NCBI GenBank assembly: GCA_030692565.1
Contig: JAUYAO010000044.1
Coordinates: forward strand, 20,816 to 84,815
From: Nitrospira sp.
GTDB taxonomy: Bacteria > Nitrospirota > Nitrospiria > Nitrospirales > Nitrospiraceae
DNA: 64,000 nt
Direction of reading: 5' to 3'
This document shows positions 18,509-27,968 of this stretch, one piece after another (within the stretch, counting starts at the first letter, position 1; each line of letters starts with the position of its first letter). The translations under genes and the position numbers were made by a program. The notes under the pieces were generated by a model. That model had not been told where the DNA came from. It searched no databases and saw only the letters and a list, made by a program, of their open reading frames with translations.

Positions 18509-19528
18509 TCAATGATTACGATTATCAGGCCGATCTCTTTCCCCTTGTGCGATTGCAAGATCGCTGTCCATCATCATTGTTACGAGCTCACTAAATGATG
18601 TCTTAGGCTTCCAGCCTAAATGGCGCCTAGCTTTCGTTGTGTCTGCAAGCCACGGAGTAGCTTCGGCAGGCCTATACAACTGGGGATCTACAACAACATA
18701 CCGCTTCCAATCGAGCCCCGCATAAGCAAATGCCCGCTCAACAAATTCTTGTATCGTGTGGTTCTCCTGAGTGCCGATTACATAGTCATCTGGCAAATCC
18801 TGCTGCAGCATCGCCCAAATTGCTTCGACAAAATCCCCGGAGTATCCCCAATCCCGCTTCGTCTCTAAATTACCCAGTACTAATTTTTCGGCCAGGCCGT
18901 ACTTGATACGCGCAGCGGTCAAAGTAATTTTCCTTGTTACAAAAATATTGGCACGACGAGGAGACTCGTGGCTAAAACAGATTCCTGAACATGCAAAAAT
19001 CGAATACTTTCTCCGATAAAGTTTAGTCAAATAATAACCGGCAATTTTTGAAATCCCATAGGGGGAGTTTGGATTAAACGGGGTAACTTCGCTCTGCGGG
19101 GACTCAACCGCATCTCCAAACAGTTCACTACTCGCGGCAAAATAAAATCTAACCCGCGGCATCACGTCTTTAATGACCGACAGAAGCGAGAGAGTGCTAT
19201 GAGTATTTGCCTGAAAAGTCCCCCAAGGATTCTCAAAGGACTTTGGGGTATGGCTTTGTGCAGCCAGGTGATAAATTTCGCTTGGCTCTATTGCATACAC
19301 GACCTTCTTAAGCGAGTTCTCGTCTGTAATATCAACATGATGGAGCGTAAGCTGTGGGCTCAGCAGAAGATGACCAATATTGGAGAAAGAATTCCCACTC
19401 TCGCCTATCGAGGGAGGACGCAATAGCCCATGAACCGCATAACCTTTTCCGAGTAAGAGTTCCGCCAGATAAGAACCGTCCTGGCCATTCACTCCTGTAA
19501 TTACGGCAACTTTCTTTTCTGTATTCAT
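18509..19528 (-). CDS. GDP-mannose 4,6-dehydratase-like SDR (divergent paralogue)
   Basis: 339 residues with VAVITGVNGQDGSYLAELLL, the LLRPPSIGES loop in place of the usual IKRRSSSFNT, IYHLAAQSH, AASSELFGD and the catalytic YGISK. It also carries FVTRKITLTAARI and KRDWGYSGDFVEAIW, both GMD-family signatures. It differs from the canonical gmd at 27969-29054 in the cofactor/substrate loop, so it may act on another nucleotide sugar. It is directly upstream of neither reductase nor epimerase but adjoins the C-methyltransferase gene (14 bp gap), which suggests a joint branched-sugar pathway. Confidence 0.78.
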   Translation of the reverse strand: MNTEKKVAVITGVNGQDGSYLAELLLGKGYAVHGLLRPPSIGESGNSFSNIGHLLLSPQLTLHHVDITDENSLKKVVYAIEPSEIYHLAAQSHTPKSFENPWGTFQANTHSTLSLLSVIKDVMPRVRFYFAASSELFGDAVESPQSEVTPFNPNSPYGISKIAGYYLTKLYRRKYSIFACSGICFSHESPRRANIFVTRKITLTAARIKYGLAEKLVLGNLETKRDWGYSGDFVEAIWAMLQQDLPDDYVIGTQENHTIQEFVERAFAYAGLDWKRYVVVDPQLYRPAEATPWLADTTKARRHLGWKPKTSFSELVTMMMDSDLAIAQGERDRPDNRNH

Positions 19529-19541
19529 AGGAATACTGCGC

Positions 19542-20819
19542 CTAGCTTCCTATCACTCTAAATTCTGGCATCGGAACAATAAACTTTCCGCCTTTGCGAA
19601 GAAACTCCGTCTCCCTACTCAAGAACTCCGGCAAGAAATGCCACGCCAAAAGAAAATAATAATCCGGCTTTCGAGCCCTGGATTCCTCTTCTGAAATAAC
19701 TGGAATGACGGTTCCCGCCGTATATTTTCCCCATTTTTGAGGGTTTCTATCCGCAATGGCTTCAATCAAGTCCGGGGTAAGACCATAAAACTGGAGGGTT
19801 GTATTACCCTTCGTCGAGGCGGCATACCCATGAACCTTTTTACCCTTGGCCACCTCTTGTCGTATCAAGGTGACAACCTGTTCCTTCGCATCCAGAATTC
19901 GCTTTACGAGCGCGTCATAGGTCTGCTGATGGTCAAGGCCAAGACTGGCCTCCTTTGCTCGCAGGGCAGTGACCCGCCCCTCGGCCCCCGCATCAAGACT
20001 GAGGGAACGGCCTAAGCCAGCCTTCCTGATGAAGACGCGCACACTGCCCTCATTGATATGCTCTCGCATCTCAACATCGCACACCTTGAGCCCATGTCGG
20101 TCAAGAAGCCGTTCAAGAGATTGCAAAGAATAATACTCAAGATGCTCGTGGCAGATTCCGTCGAAAGCATTACGCTCCAAGAAAGACGGGAGATACATCA
20201 TCTGGATGATCAGCAAGCCCTCATCATCCAAACACTTCACAATATCGGAGACAAAAGCATTGGGATCGTCGAGATCATAAAACATCCCGATGGCTGTAAT
20301 GACTTTGGCCCGATCGGTCCCGAACGTCTTCTTCCAGGCATCGGCATTAAAGAAATCCACAATGATCTTTGTCGTTCCCTGCGTTCCAAACGCTTCCAGG
20401 TTTCTTGCCGGCTCAAACCCGATTGTCTTGAGCCCGGCAACTTTATAACCCCGGAGCAATGTGCCATCGTTTGCGCCAATATCGATGACATAGTCATTCG
20501 ACTGAAGCTTTCCGATCTTGGCGGCCTTCTCAGCAATGCTATTCAACTCGTCCGTCATGGTTTTATTGATACCTGATCGGTACCAATAATTTCGGTACAT
20601 GGCTTCGCCGGAAACTGTGTGCCGAAGCTGCAGCAACCCGCACCCCCCGGCATGTTGATCACATAACACCAGCTCAAGTGGAGCCTTGATCCCCCTCGAC
20701 TTGTCTGGCACGTCGAGAAAGTCGGAAACAAACAAGTCCCCGAGCGACAAGATGCTCATCAAGTTTTGGGACTCACAAACTCTGCACTTTTCAATAGTCC
20801 TGTAACTAGCGCTACTCAT
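19542..20819 (-). CDS. Sugar C-methyltransferase family protein
   Basis: 425 residues with three blocks. The N-terminal zinc-binding segment (about 10-75) has CRVCESQNL and CDQHAGGCGLLQL. The class I methyltransferase core has YVIDIGANDGTLLRGYK near residue 105 and CHEHLEYYSLQSL near 215. The C-terminal domain has VHGYAASTKGNTTLQFYGL and ADRNPQKWGKY. This layout is that of NDP-hexose C-methyltransferases (TylC3 type; Methyltransf_13/23/14). It probably C-methylates a keto-deoxy nucleotide sugar made by the neighbouring GMD-like SDR. Substrate not determined by sequence. Confidence 0.8.
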   Translation of the reverse strand: MSSASYRTIEKCRVCESQNLMSILSLGDLFVSDFLDVPDKSRGIKAPLELVLCDQHAGGCGLLQLRHTVSGEAMYRNYWYRSGINKTMTDELNSIAEKAAKIGKLQSNDYVIDIGANDGTLLRGYKVAGLKTIGFEPARNLEAFGTQGTTKIIVDFFNADAWKKTFGTDRAKVITAIGMFYDLDDPNAFVSDIVKCLDDEGLLIIQMMYLPSFLERNAFDGICHEHLEYYSLQSLERLLDRHGLKVCDVEMREHINEGSVRVFIRKAGLGRSLSLDAGAEGRVTALRAKEASLGLDHQQTYDALVKRILDAKEQVVTLIRQEVAKGKKVHGYAASTKGNTTLQFYGLTPDLIEAIADRNPQKWGKYTAGTVIPVISEEESRARKPDYYFLLAWHFLPEFLSRETEFLRKGGKFIVPMPEFRVIGS

Positions 20820-20837
20820 ATGTTGTTTCCTTAATAA

Positions 20838-21665
20838 TTAACAATTCCCTCTTTTGGCTAGGATATAACCGATATCCATATTGCGATACTCATCTGGATG
20901 CCTAGAAATAACCACAGTAGTAATTTTCTTGTTCTCAACCGAAAAACCAGCTTCAACGAGCTTGCTTTCCAGATCTTGTGGTCCAAAATGATATTCAATG
21001 AAAATGAGGCTGAAACGACGCAACGTCTCACGACTCGCAAAACGAATTATTTCATACTCAAACCCATCTACGTCTAACTTCAAAATAGCATCTCGCACTT
21101 CACTTCGCTTGACTATGTCATCAAGCGTCTTGAAGGGAGCCTTGTCCACTTCTTGCCTGTCCTGTTCTGGAACACATGCCCCAAGGATAGCGTCCGAGCT
21201 ACTGATCTTCCTGCTTGAAACACCGCAATACTCGATTTCAATTTTATCTCTAAAATTATTAAGGTCTATATTCCTTTGCGCCAAATCAAAATACCTTCTA
21301 TTCAATTCATACCTGTAAACTCTGCTTGCCCCCTTCAGGGGAAAATACACTGCTGTATCACCGATAGCAGCACCAATATCAACGACAACCTTGCCCGCAA
21401 CGGGAAGAACGTCATACTCACCGCTCTTAAATATCCCCGCCGCCATAGGGAATAAATCCCCGTAGAAGATTTTAACCTTGCGCCCGTTCATCGAAAAAGA
21501 AACCGTTCGATCTTTATTTATTGTTGCAAATGGAAAGTACCTAAAGAAAGTGACGAGCTCGTCATGACTGCCTTCAATCCCTTTCACTCGATGGAGTAGA
21601 ACTTGAGGAAAGGTAAGCGTGTGTTTAGCAGCAGTTTTTAATATTCGCAGAACATCCATGGCCAT
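20838..21665 (-). CDS. FkbM family methyltransferase
   Basis: 275 residues. SAM-binding KVVVDIGAAIGDTAVYFPLKG near residue 92, then YRYELNRRYFDLAQRNID, KTLDDIVKRSEVRDAILKLD and FIEYHFGPQDLESKL. This is a third FkbM member of the locus, more distant from the other two. Base composition is visibly AT-richer than the flanking genes, hinting at a separate acquisition. Likely O-methylates a glycan residue. Confidence 0.83.
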   Translation of the reverse strand: MAMDVLRILKTAAKHTLTFPQVLLHRVKGIEGSHDELVTFFRYFPFATINKDRTVSFSMNGRKVKIFYGDLFPMAAGIFKSGEYDVLPVAGKVVVDIGAAIGDTAVYFPLKGASRVYRYELNRRYFDLAQRNIDLNNFRDKIEIEYCGVSSRKISSSDAILGACVPEQDRQEVDKAPFKTLDDIVKRSEVRDAILKLDVDGFEYEIIRFASRETLRRFSLIFIEYHFGPQDLESKLVEAGFSVENKKITTVVISRHPDEYRNMDIGYILAKRGNC

Positions 21666-21702
21666 GGCCGCTTACCCTCCGAACCAATGACTGTTAAGCC
21701 AG

Positions 21703-22734
21703 TCAAGAAATAGCTCTTAGCATCTGAGCCAACTGAACACGCATGCTGTAGCCGCTCTTCACACAGCGTTCACAGCCGGCACGCGCGATCCGCTCCCGGT
21801 CCTCATCGTGGGCGAGATAATACGTGATCTTGGCGAGGAGTTCATCGTTTGACGCGAAGAATTCCGCCTCTTTCCCCTCCTCAAAAAATTCCCCATGCCG
21901 GCTAGTTCTCTCCGCAAGCATGAACCCGCCACAGGCAGGAATTTCCACGCTGCGGCTTGTCACTTCATCCCGATTCACTTTGCGCAGAAAATTCAGATTG
22001 ATTTTGGTGGCGCAAATAGCTTTCGAATAGTCCTCACCGAAAAGAAACTCGTTCTTCACGACAAGGTGTGGGTGTCGATTCACCCATCCACTCCATCCAT
22101 TACCCCACACCACCACCCTCACCCCGTGCTCGGCAAGATATAGTAATGATTCGGCTCGTTCCTTCTCAAATGCACCGATTGCGCTCACGTCGCAAGAAAA
22201 GCGCGCCAGATCTGTCTCGGTCAAGGAAATAGGCCTGTGCACACGCTCATCGTATGAGTCAAGAAAGAGCCTCGTCTGCCTAGCGCCCCACAATTTCAGT
22301 TCGCTGAGGTTATATCGTTTCGTCGTAAACACAACATCGTAGTAGCGGACGCCCCAGCGATACCACATCGAATGTCCGTGCCAGGCAAACATATCGTCCT
22401 CTGAACACGAAACCAACCTTGCAGAAGGCATCTGAGCCTTGATATGCCGCAAGGTCCACGGCCACATCATATTTCCCTTCTCAATCCATATGACATCGAA
22501 CGGGGCAGATCGAAGGACAGCGCAGGCCTGCTCATTGACACACATGTCATCGACCGGGATTTTCAGCTTCCAGCGCACTCGATAGAGAATGGAGGGAGGA
22601 TCAATACGCCCGGGGGGTGATACTTTTGTGTGTGACAAGGCAACGACCTCATGCCCAAGGCCTTCTAATGTCCGATAGCGTTGGAATCCTCTCCCATACT
22701 CATTCAGGTCACCGATATAGAGAATGCGACTCAT
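21703..22734 (-). CDS. CgeB-like glycosyltransferase family 1 protein
   Basis: About 343 residues starting MSRILYIGDLNEYGRG. The frame is open 19 codons further upstream, but the ATG at 22734 overlaps the TGA of the preceding gene (22731-22733), a typical coupling, and fits the family start. C-terminal signatures AICATKINLNFLRKVNRDEVTSRSVE and EIPACGGFMLAERTSRH match the CgeB/DUF3880 'glycosyl transferases group 1' type. Probable GT-B transferase in glycan or spore/maturation-type decoration. Confidence 0.75.
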   Translation of the reverse strand: MSRILYIGDLNEYGRGFQRYRTLEGLGHEVVALSHTKVSPPGRIDPPSILYRVRWKLKIPVDDMCVNEQACAVLRSAPFDVIWIEKGNMMWPWTLRHIKAQMPSARLVSCSEDDMFAWHGHSMWYRWGVRYYDVVFTTKRYNLSELKLWGARQTRLFLDSYDERVHRPISLTETDLARFSCDVSAIGAFEKERAESLLYLAEHGVRVVVWGNGWSGWVNRHPHLVVKNEFLFGEDYSKAICATKINLNFLRKVNRDEVTSRSVEIPACGGFMLAERTSRHGEFFEEGKEAEFFASNDELLAKITYYLAHDEDRERIARAGCERCVKSGYSMRVQLAQMLRAIS

Positions 22735-23648
22735 GCCGGGATTGAATTGCCGGTACCGCACGGCAGGTACACCGAATGTTTGGCCTGACACCCCTCACAT
22801 ACGGCATGGCCACCCTGCAACTTGAAGGATTGCCGATGGCAGTTCGGGCACTCCAGCAGGTTCATCAGATCTAGCGATTTATTCCTACTGTTCTGGGAAA
22901 ACAGCCTCCGAATGACTGCCAGAATCCGTTGTTTGATGATCGCCATCGGTGCCGGGTTCTGAATGAGCTCGGCTGCGCTTGACTGTGGTCCATCCCAACT
23001 CGCATCACACTCCGGGTTCAGAATCCGATACTTGATTCCGCCGCTCTCTCTATTCCAAAAATACCGGACATGGAAATGGAAGGGAAATCGGGACACCCAG
23101 TTCGGAAATATGGACCGCGCTTTATTATGAAACAGCCCGACAACTTCTTCGTCCTGGATGTAATGTTTCTTCTTTCTTATGACAAGCTGGCCATCCGTGT
23201 CGGCAATTTCTAAGCGGTGAAAACCATAGTGCGTCAATCGCTCCATGAATGCATCGGGCCCTTCAATATATCCCGCCTTTCCCACACGCTGAATCTCGCT
23301 CAGGAACTTCTCGGGTTCGGCGGAATGTTCGAGCACATGTGAAGCAATCACGAAATCGAAACTCCCATCCTTGAACGGCAATCGTTCGCCAAACGCCAGA
23401 ATAGTCGGCCGATCGCGTACAAGATGGGCGTAGAATCTCTCCTGTGTTTCCTCATAGGCATCGCACAGCACATTGGCCCTGAAATAAGGGGACGCACCGC
23501 TTCCAACCTCCAACACCAGCGCATCCCTGCCGACCGGACAATACAACCGGCGCAACGACCACGCGATTGGATCCATTCCGAGCTTTCTGAATACCCGCAT
23601 CGGCAGGCTTTCAGCTGCCACTGGCCTACTTGTCATGATCGGTCTCAC
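22731..23648 (-). CDS. Methyltransferase with C-terminal Trm112-like zinc ribbon
   Basis: About 305 residues (GTG at 23648 after an AAGGGGG ribosome site; an in-frame ATG lies four codons later). Class I methyltransferase motifs: LVLEVGSGASPYFRANVL, FKDGSFDFVIASHVLEHS and PEKFLSEIQRVGKAGYIEGP. The last 45 residues hold a four-cysteine ribbon, CPNCHRQSF and CEGCQAKHS, like the Trm112/UPF0434 fold, fused to the enzyme. Target unknown; probably a glycan methyltransferase given the neighbours. Confidence 0.75.
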   Translation of the reverse strand: MRPIMTSRPVAAESLPMRVFRKLGMDPIAWSLRRLYCPVGRDALVLEVGSGASPYFRANVLCDAYEETQERFYAHLVRDRPTILAFGERLPFKDGSFDFVIASHVLEHSAEPEKFLSEIQRVGKAGYIEGPDAFMERLTHYGFHRLEIADTDGQLVIRKKKHYIQDEEVVGLFHNKARSIFPNWVSRFPFHFHVRYFWNRESGGIKYRILNPECDASWDGPQSSAAELIQNPAPMAIIKQRILAVIRRLFSQNSRNKSLDLMNLLECPNCHRQSFKLQGGHAVCEGCQAKHSVYLPCGTGNSIPA

Positions 23649-23657
23649 TATGCCCCC

Positions 23658-24683
23658 TTACAATCTCGGCGTGTGACCCAATACCCGCTTAAGCTGAAAA
23701 ACACCCCAATCACAGACCCCCTTACCCAGCACCACCAGCAACACGACGTAGAGGTAGTACAAGTAGGAGGCATTAAAGCCCAGCTTGTTGAGCTCGCGGA
23801 CGTATTGAAAAAACGCCTTCAATCCTGAGTTCCGATGAACGGCCAAGCTCGGGTAAAAATACTTGGACATATCCTTTTTGATACGCTCAGTCGACGCAAT
23901 CGCATGTTGTTGGTCGACAAACTCCGTGATCCGGGAAAAACTTTTCAGAAAGTTCAATGATATTTCAAGCGTGGGGCGACGTGGGATGAATTTCCCCTTC
24001 TCTCGATCGAACATGACATCGCCCACGTTGTGCTCGTGAGAGGCGTACTGCTGCGTAAAGGGGTCATCAAAATACGCGGAGGGATGCCGCAACACCACTT
24101 CGGCAAGCAAATAGAGCTGAATGAGCATCGTTCCGTCAAACCGGTCTGTCAGAAAAGGAGCAGCATACTCCCGGCGAATCGTAAACCCTGCGATATAGAC
24201 GCTCTTCCGGAACAGCTCAACATAGGCTTCAACCCCCGGCTCGAAGAACATGGACTGCTGAAAATATCGAAACCGCTCCTTCCTTTTCTCGTCGTAAATC
24301 AGATAGTGCGATTTCATCACGTACCCTAGCCCAGGGTAGCCGCGCAAAAAACCCAAGACTTTATCAAGGGCACCCGGCACAAACTCGTCGTCATCACCCA
24401 TGAAGATCAGCCAGGTTCCACTTGCATGCTTGACTAATTCACAAAAAGTTCCGTCATATCCAAGATTTTTCTTGTTCGCCAAATACACCACAGGATACGA
24501 GCGGTCCGATCTAAATCCGGCGACGACGTCTCGTATTTCCTGCTGCCTCGGACTGGAGTCCTCGCACACCACCACTTCAATCTCGTCTCCTCGAGATACA
24601 TCAATGGTTTTCAGCAGCCGCAGAAGTAACTCTGGCCGGTTGTAGCTCAAGATACAGATTGAGGCGAAAATCGGCTGGCTCAT
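23658..24683 (-). CDS. Glycosyltransferase family 2
   Basis: 341 residues. IFASICILSYNRPELLLRLL at the N terminus, EIEVVVCEDSSP, and WLIFMGDDDEFVPGAL with the DDD acidic cluster near residue 97. A hydrophobic C-terminal segment (LYYLYVVLLVVLGKG) may anchor it to the membrane. The gene starts 9 bp after the neighbouring GT4 stop. Substrate unknown. Confidence 0.82.
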   Translation of the reverse strand: MSQPIFASICILSYNRPELLLRLLKTIDVSRGDEIEVVVCEDSSPRQQEIRDVVAGFRSDRSYPVVYLANKKNLGYDGTFCELVKHASGTWLIFMGDDDEFVPGALDKVLGFLRGYPGLGYVMKSHYLIYDEKRKERFRYFQQSMFFEPGVEAYVELFRKSVYIAGFTIRREYAAPFLTDRFDGTMLIQLYLLAEVVLRHPSAYFDDPFTQQYASHEHNVGDVMFDREKGKFIPRRPTLEISLNFLKSFSRITEFVDQQHAIASTERIKKDMSKYFYPSLAVHRNSGLKAFFQYVRELNKLGFNASYLYYLYVVLLVVLGKGVCDWGVFQLKRVLGHTPRL

Positions 24684-24692
24684 ATCAAAGGC

Positions 24693-25772
24693 TTATGCCG
24701 CAGTTTTCCCTGTCGTCGGCTTGGGCGCGCCGAACAATTCCAGCAACGCCTCCACACGTTCGTTCCACGCACGGATGCCATAGACCTCCAGCGTTCGTTT
24801 GCGCAAATATTCGCGGTCGAACAATTTGCAGGGCGCTGTTCTGGCCAGAATCGTGACGATTGCATCTGCAATCGAATCTACATCGTCCGGCTGAACCAGC
24901 AGCCCTAATTCGCCACCGAGAAGCCCTTCGCGGCAGCCGTACCCGGCAGTTGCCACAACCGGAACGCCACAGGCTAACGATTCAATAAACACAATGCCAA
25001 AACCTTCGAACTTTGACGGAAGCACAAACACATCTCCAAGATTGTAATAATCGACCCGCTCATGATCGGCTGCCGCCCCAGCCATAATCACACTTTTCTT
25101 GAGTTCCGGATGCTCGGTAAGAATTGCGTTCACACGCTCATCCTGACCGCTCCCGACGATGAGGTAGAGCGCATCGGGCACCTGTTCCAATACACGAGGA
25201 AGCGCTTTCAGCACCCGATCCTGCCCTTTATGCTCAAGTGTGGAAAGTCTGGCCAGCGAGAGGATAATCGGTCGCCCTGCGAGTTTAAATCGGTCCAGCA
25301 AGATCCGACTTTTTTCTTTCACGAAAAACGCATCCCCATCGACAGCGCTCGGGAGCATGAACATACGGTCTTCGACTTCCGGAAATTGTTTAAGAATCAA
25401 TCCCTTCGTATATTCAGAAATCGTAATGATCATCCGCGCCTCTGAAATCCCACGGCGCTTCAAGAAGCTTTTCACATCAAGCACTTCAATCCCATAGAGT
25501 GCCAATGTGTACGGCGTTCCCCACAATGCTTTCAGAAACGCGCACACCGGGGAAAAATTCAAATGCGCACAAAAAACAATATCAGGGCGATCCACGAAGA
25601 ACCGCCATAGGAATCTGGCGACAAAAGAAATCTTCGCCCACAACTGTCCCTCTCGTCGCTCAACAAGGATGATGTCCGCCCCGCCGTGAGTGAGCGCTGA
25701 GAGAAAATCTCTGTTGAACTTTTCAATTCCCCCGATTCGCCTGACGTCGCCGGCGACAAAAAGAACTTTCAT
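24693..25772 (-). CDS. Glycosyltransferase family 4
   Basis: About 359 residues from ATG 25772 (MKVLFVAGDVRRIGGIEKFN); the open frame reaches 25805, but the later ATG gives the family-typical N terminus with the glycine-rich GGIEKF loop. The C-terminal domain has PIILSLARLSTLEHKGQDRV and LPSKFEGFGIVFIESLACG (E-x7-E site). Its ATG overlaps the stop of a possible 65-codon frame (TGATG). Member of the O-unit assembly set; sugar unknown. Confidence 0.83.
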   Translation of the reverse strand: MKVLFVAGDVRRIGGIEKFNRDFLSALTHGGADIILVERREGQLWAKISFVARFLWRFFVDRPDIVFCAHLNFSPVCAFLKALWGTPYTLALYGIEVLDVKSFLKRRGISEARMIITISEYTKGLILKQFPEVEDRMFMLPSAVDGDAFFVKEKSRILLDRFKLAGRPIILSLARLSTLEHKGQDRVLKALPRVLEQVPDALYLIVGSGQDERVNAILTEHPELKKSVIMAGAAADHERVDYYNLGDVFVLPSKFEGFGIVFIESLACGVPVVATAGYGCREGLLGGELGLLVQPDDVDSIADAIVTILARTAPCKLFDREYLRKRTLEVYGIRAWNERVEALLELFGAPKPTTGKTAA

Positions 25773-25969
25773 CAATGCGCACTCCGGCAAAAGGCCCCAC
25801 GCCACAGAGCGGCCCGAGCCTCAAGAGCATCCATCACACAAGAATAGATTCGATACAGCACACACCGGCGATCTATATGATTAGCAAGCCGACCAGGAGT
25901 GTCGTGTAAGGCGGAGTGTTCGGAACATGCTTCTCTCAGTCCAAGAAACAACTTGACCAGGCCTCTCAC
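25772..25969 (-). CDS. Possible small coupled ORF of unknown function
   Basis: 65 codons filling the space between the ABC transporter and the GT4 gene. The GTG start overlaps the transporter TGA (GTGA, 25966-25969) and the TGA stop overlaps the GT4 ATG (TGATG, 25770-25774), which is the coupling expected of a real operon member. Against it, the translation (MRGLVKLFLGLREACSEHSA...) is rich in Arg, Cys, His and Ser and matches no family I know. It may be a decayed gene end or chance. Confidence 0.3.
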   Translation of the reverse strand: MRGLVKLFLGLREACSEHSALHDTPGRLANHIDRRCVLYRIYSCVMDALEARAALWRGAFCRSAH

Positions 25970-27783
25970 CCAACGACCCGAGCATTTCCACGGAACGAGG
26001 GACTGGATACTAGCAGCTGGTCGTATGATCCTTGGGCGACTATGCGACCGCTCCCAAGCTCCACGATTTCATCACAGCGTCGCACGGTGGTAAGCCGGTG
26101 AGCGATGAGCAGGATTGTGAGACCACGATCCAGTCCATCAATGGCATCCATCACGGACTGTTCAGTCGTATTGTCGAGCGCACTGGTCGCCTCATCAAAC
26201 ACCAACACGCTCGCACGTTTGTACAGGGCGCGAGCAATGCCGATTCGTTGCCGTTGCCCCCCGCTCAGCCGGATGCCCCGCTCTCCAACATAAGCCCCAT
26301 AGCCATCGGTACGACTTTCAATAAAATCTGCAATTTGAGCTTGCCGTGCAGCTTGTTGAACCCGTTGCATATCAATGGCTGCCAGCGGCACACCAAAAGC
26401 GATATTTTCAGCCAGAGTAGTATCCGCCAGAAATATGTTTTGCGGGACATGGGCGATGGTTCGCTGCCAGGCCCTGAGACGGTTGCCTGAGATGGACTGA
26501 CCGTCTACCAGGACATCCCCCTCGGTAGGAACGAGTAGCCCCATCAACAAATCCAGCACGGTGCTTTTCCCACTACCGGTGCTCCCCACAAAACCGATCC
26601 GGGCTCCTTTGGGAATTGTGAGACCGAGCCCATCCAATACCCAAGGGCCTTCAGGGCTATAGCGAAAGCGGACCGCGTTGAAACTGATCTTGTCGTGAAA
26701 TACTAACGGAGCCGGTGCAGGCTGCAGCGACTCTGGAGGAAGAGGCTGATCCAATAAATAAAGAGTATCAACGACTGACGCATGGCTTCCAATGATCACA
26801 GCCCAAGCATTATAGGCCTGCTGCAAAGCAGGTAGCAGGCGTTGCGCACCAAGAGCAAGCGCGCCCAATACCGGCAAAACCATGGCGAGTCCGCCAGGCT
26901 GATGGCCTAAATTGTAGGCCAGAGCGGCAATCACGATCATCCCCAACGCTTCAATGGCATAGCGAGGACAATGCCCCATAAAGATATTATTCCCCTGCGC
27001 CAACCGAGCTGGATGATCTGCCTGACGGTAGACATCGCAGTACACTGGTTGAGTCCCGTCTAAGAGTACATCACGAATGCCACCTAGCCCCTCTTGAAGC
27101 GCTTTAATAACTTGCGTCTGTTCATAGGCGATGCGTTCGCTGTTGCGATTGAGCTTTCTCCGAAACATCCAGGCAATTACTCCATAGGTCGCACCAAAGC
27201 CCAGTGTCGTTGCCAAAGCCATGACCGGATCAATGGCAATCAACGCAAGGGTGACAGCCACCAACAGGACCATGGAACTCATCAACGTGAGTACGGGCAG
27301 GAGCACCCCGAATACCACGCTGTTGACCTTGTTTGTGATGCCGTTGATCACCTCGCTGCTATTGCGGGCGACATGCACCTGATAGGGCTGGTACAGCGTC
27401 CGACGATAGACTTCAATGCTCAAATCGGCGCCACTGGCAAAAGCAAGTCGCGTGCTGGCCCACAAGAGAAGGAGACGGATTACTCCCGCCACCAACGCAG
27501 CCACTGCAAATCCCACCGTGAACGGCAACACCAATTGATCGGCTGATGTGACCCCCCAAACCCGGACCAGCTCCGCGACCATCGGACTCTTAAATACAAC
27601 CTCCGGTGCAGTGATGATTCCAATAAATGGCAGCACGGCCCCCAAGCTCACAATCTCGGTGAATGCACTCACCAGCATGAGAACCAGGAGCAGCTTAAAC
27701 TGGTTCTGACGCCGACAACTGAGGTGTTGCCACAGACCTCTTAGTACGCTGGGAAGGCTATCGCTTCTCGATGAAGAGTACAT
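25966..27783 (-). CDS. ABC transporter, fused permease-ATPase (PglK-like flippase)
   Basis: 605 residues. Six transmembrane helices lie in about the first 320 residues. The nucleotide-binding domain has GFVGSTGSGKSTVLDLLMG (Walker A, about 395), RLSGGQRQRIGIARAL (signature) and VLVFDEATSALDNTTEQ (Walker B). This half-transporter type in glycan loci (PglK, Wzk) flips undecaprenyl-linked oligosaccharides to the periplasm. No Wzx or Wzm/Wzt gene is visible, so it is the likeliest O-unit exporter here. MsbA is encoded separately at 38.1 kb. Confidence 0.83.
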   Translation of the reverse strand: MYSSSRSDSLPSVLRGLWQHLSCRRQNQFKLLLVLMLVSAFTEIVSLGAVLPFIGIITAPEVVFKSPMVAELVRVWGVTSADQLVLPFTVGFAVAALVAGVIRLLLLWASTRLAFASGADLSIEVYRRTLYQPYQVHVARNSSEVINGITNKVNSVVFGVLLPVLTLMSSMVLLVAVTLALIAIDPVMALATTLGFGATYGVIAWMFRRKLNRNSERIAYEQTQVIKALQEGLGGIRDVLLDGTQPVYCDVYRQADHPARLAQGNNIFMGHCPRYAIEALGMIVIAALAYNLGHQPGGLAMVLPVLGALALGAQRLLPALQQAYNAWAVIIGSHASVVDTLYLLDQPLPPESLQPAPAPLVFHDKISFNAVRFRYSPEGPWVLDGLGLTIPKGARIGFVGSTGSGKSTVLDLLMGLLVPTEGDVLVDGQSISGNRLRAWQRTIAHVPQNIFLADTTLAENIAFGVPLAAIDMQRVQQAARQAQIADFIESRTDGYGAYVGERGIRLSGGQRQRIGIARALYKRASVLVFDEATSALDNTTEQSVMDAIDGLDRGLTILLIAHRLTTVRRCDEIVELGSGRIVAQGSYDQLLVSSPSFRGNARVVG

Positions 27784-27968
27784 TACTCAATATCTCTGAC
27801 GGCCGGTCGGACAATAACTACTGCTACCCATGAAGGCAAAACAACGAGTGGAGATGTCCAGAGCGATCAAGTCCAGGATCAGAAAAACACGCAGCTTGAA
27901 TAAGAGGTGAACCAAAAAGACGACCGCATACTCATTGGGTCAAGATAGCCCTACGGCTCAACGAATTA

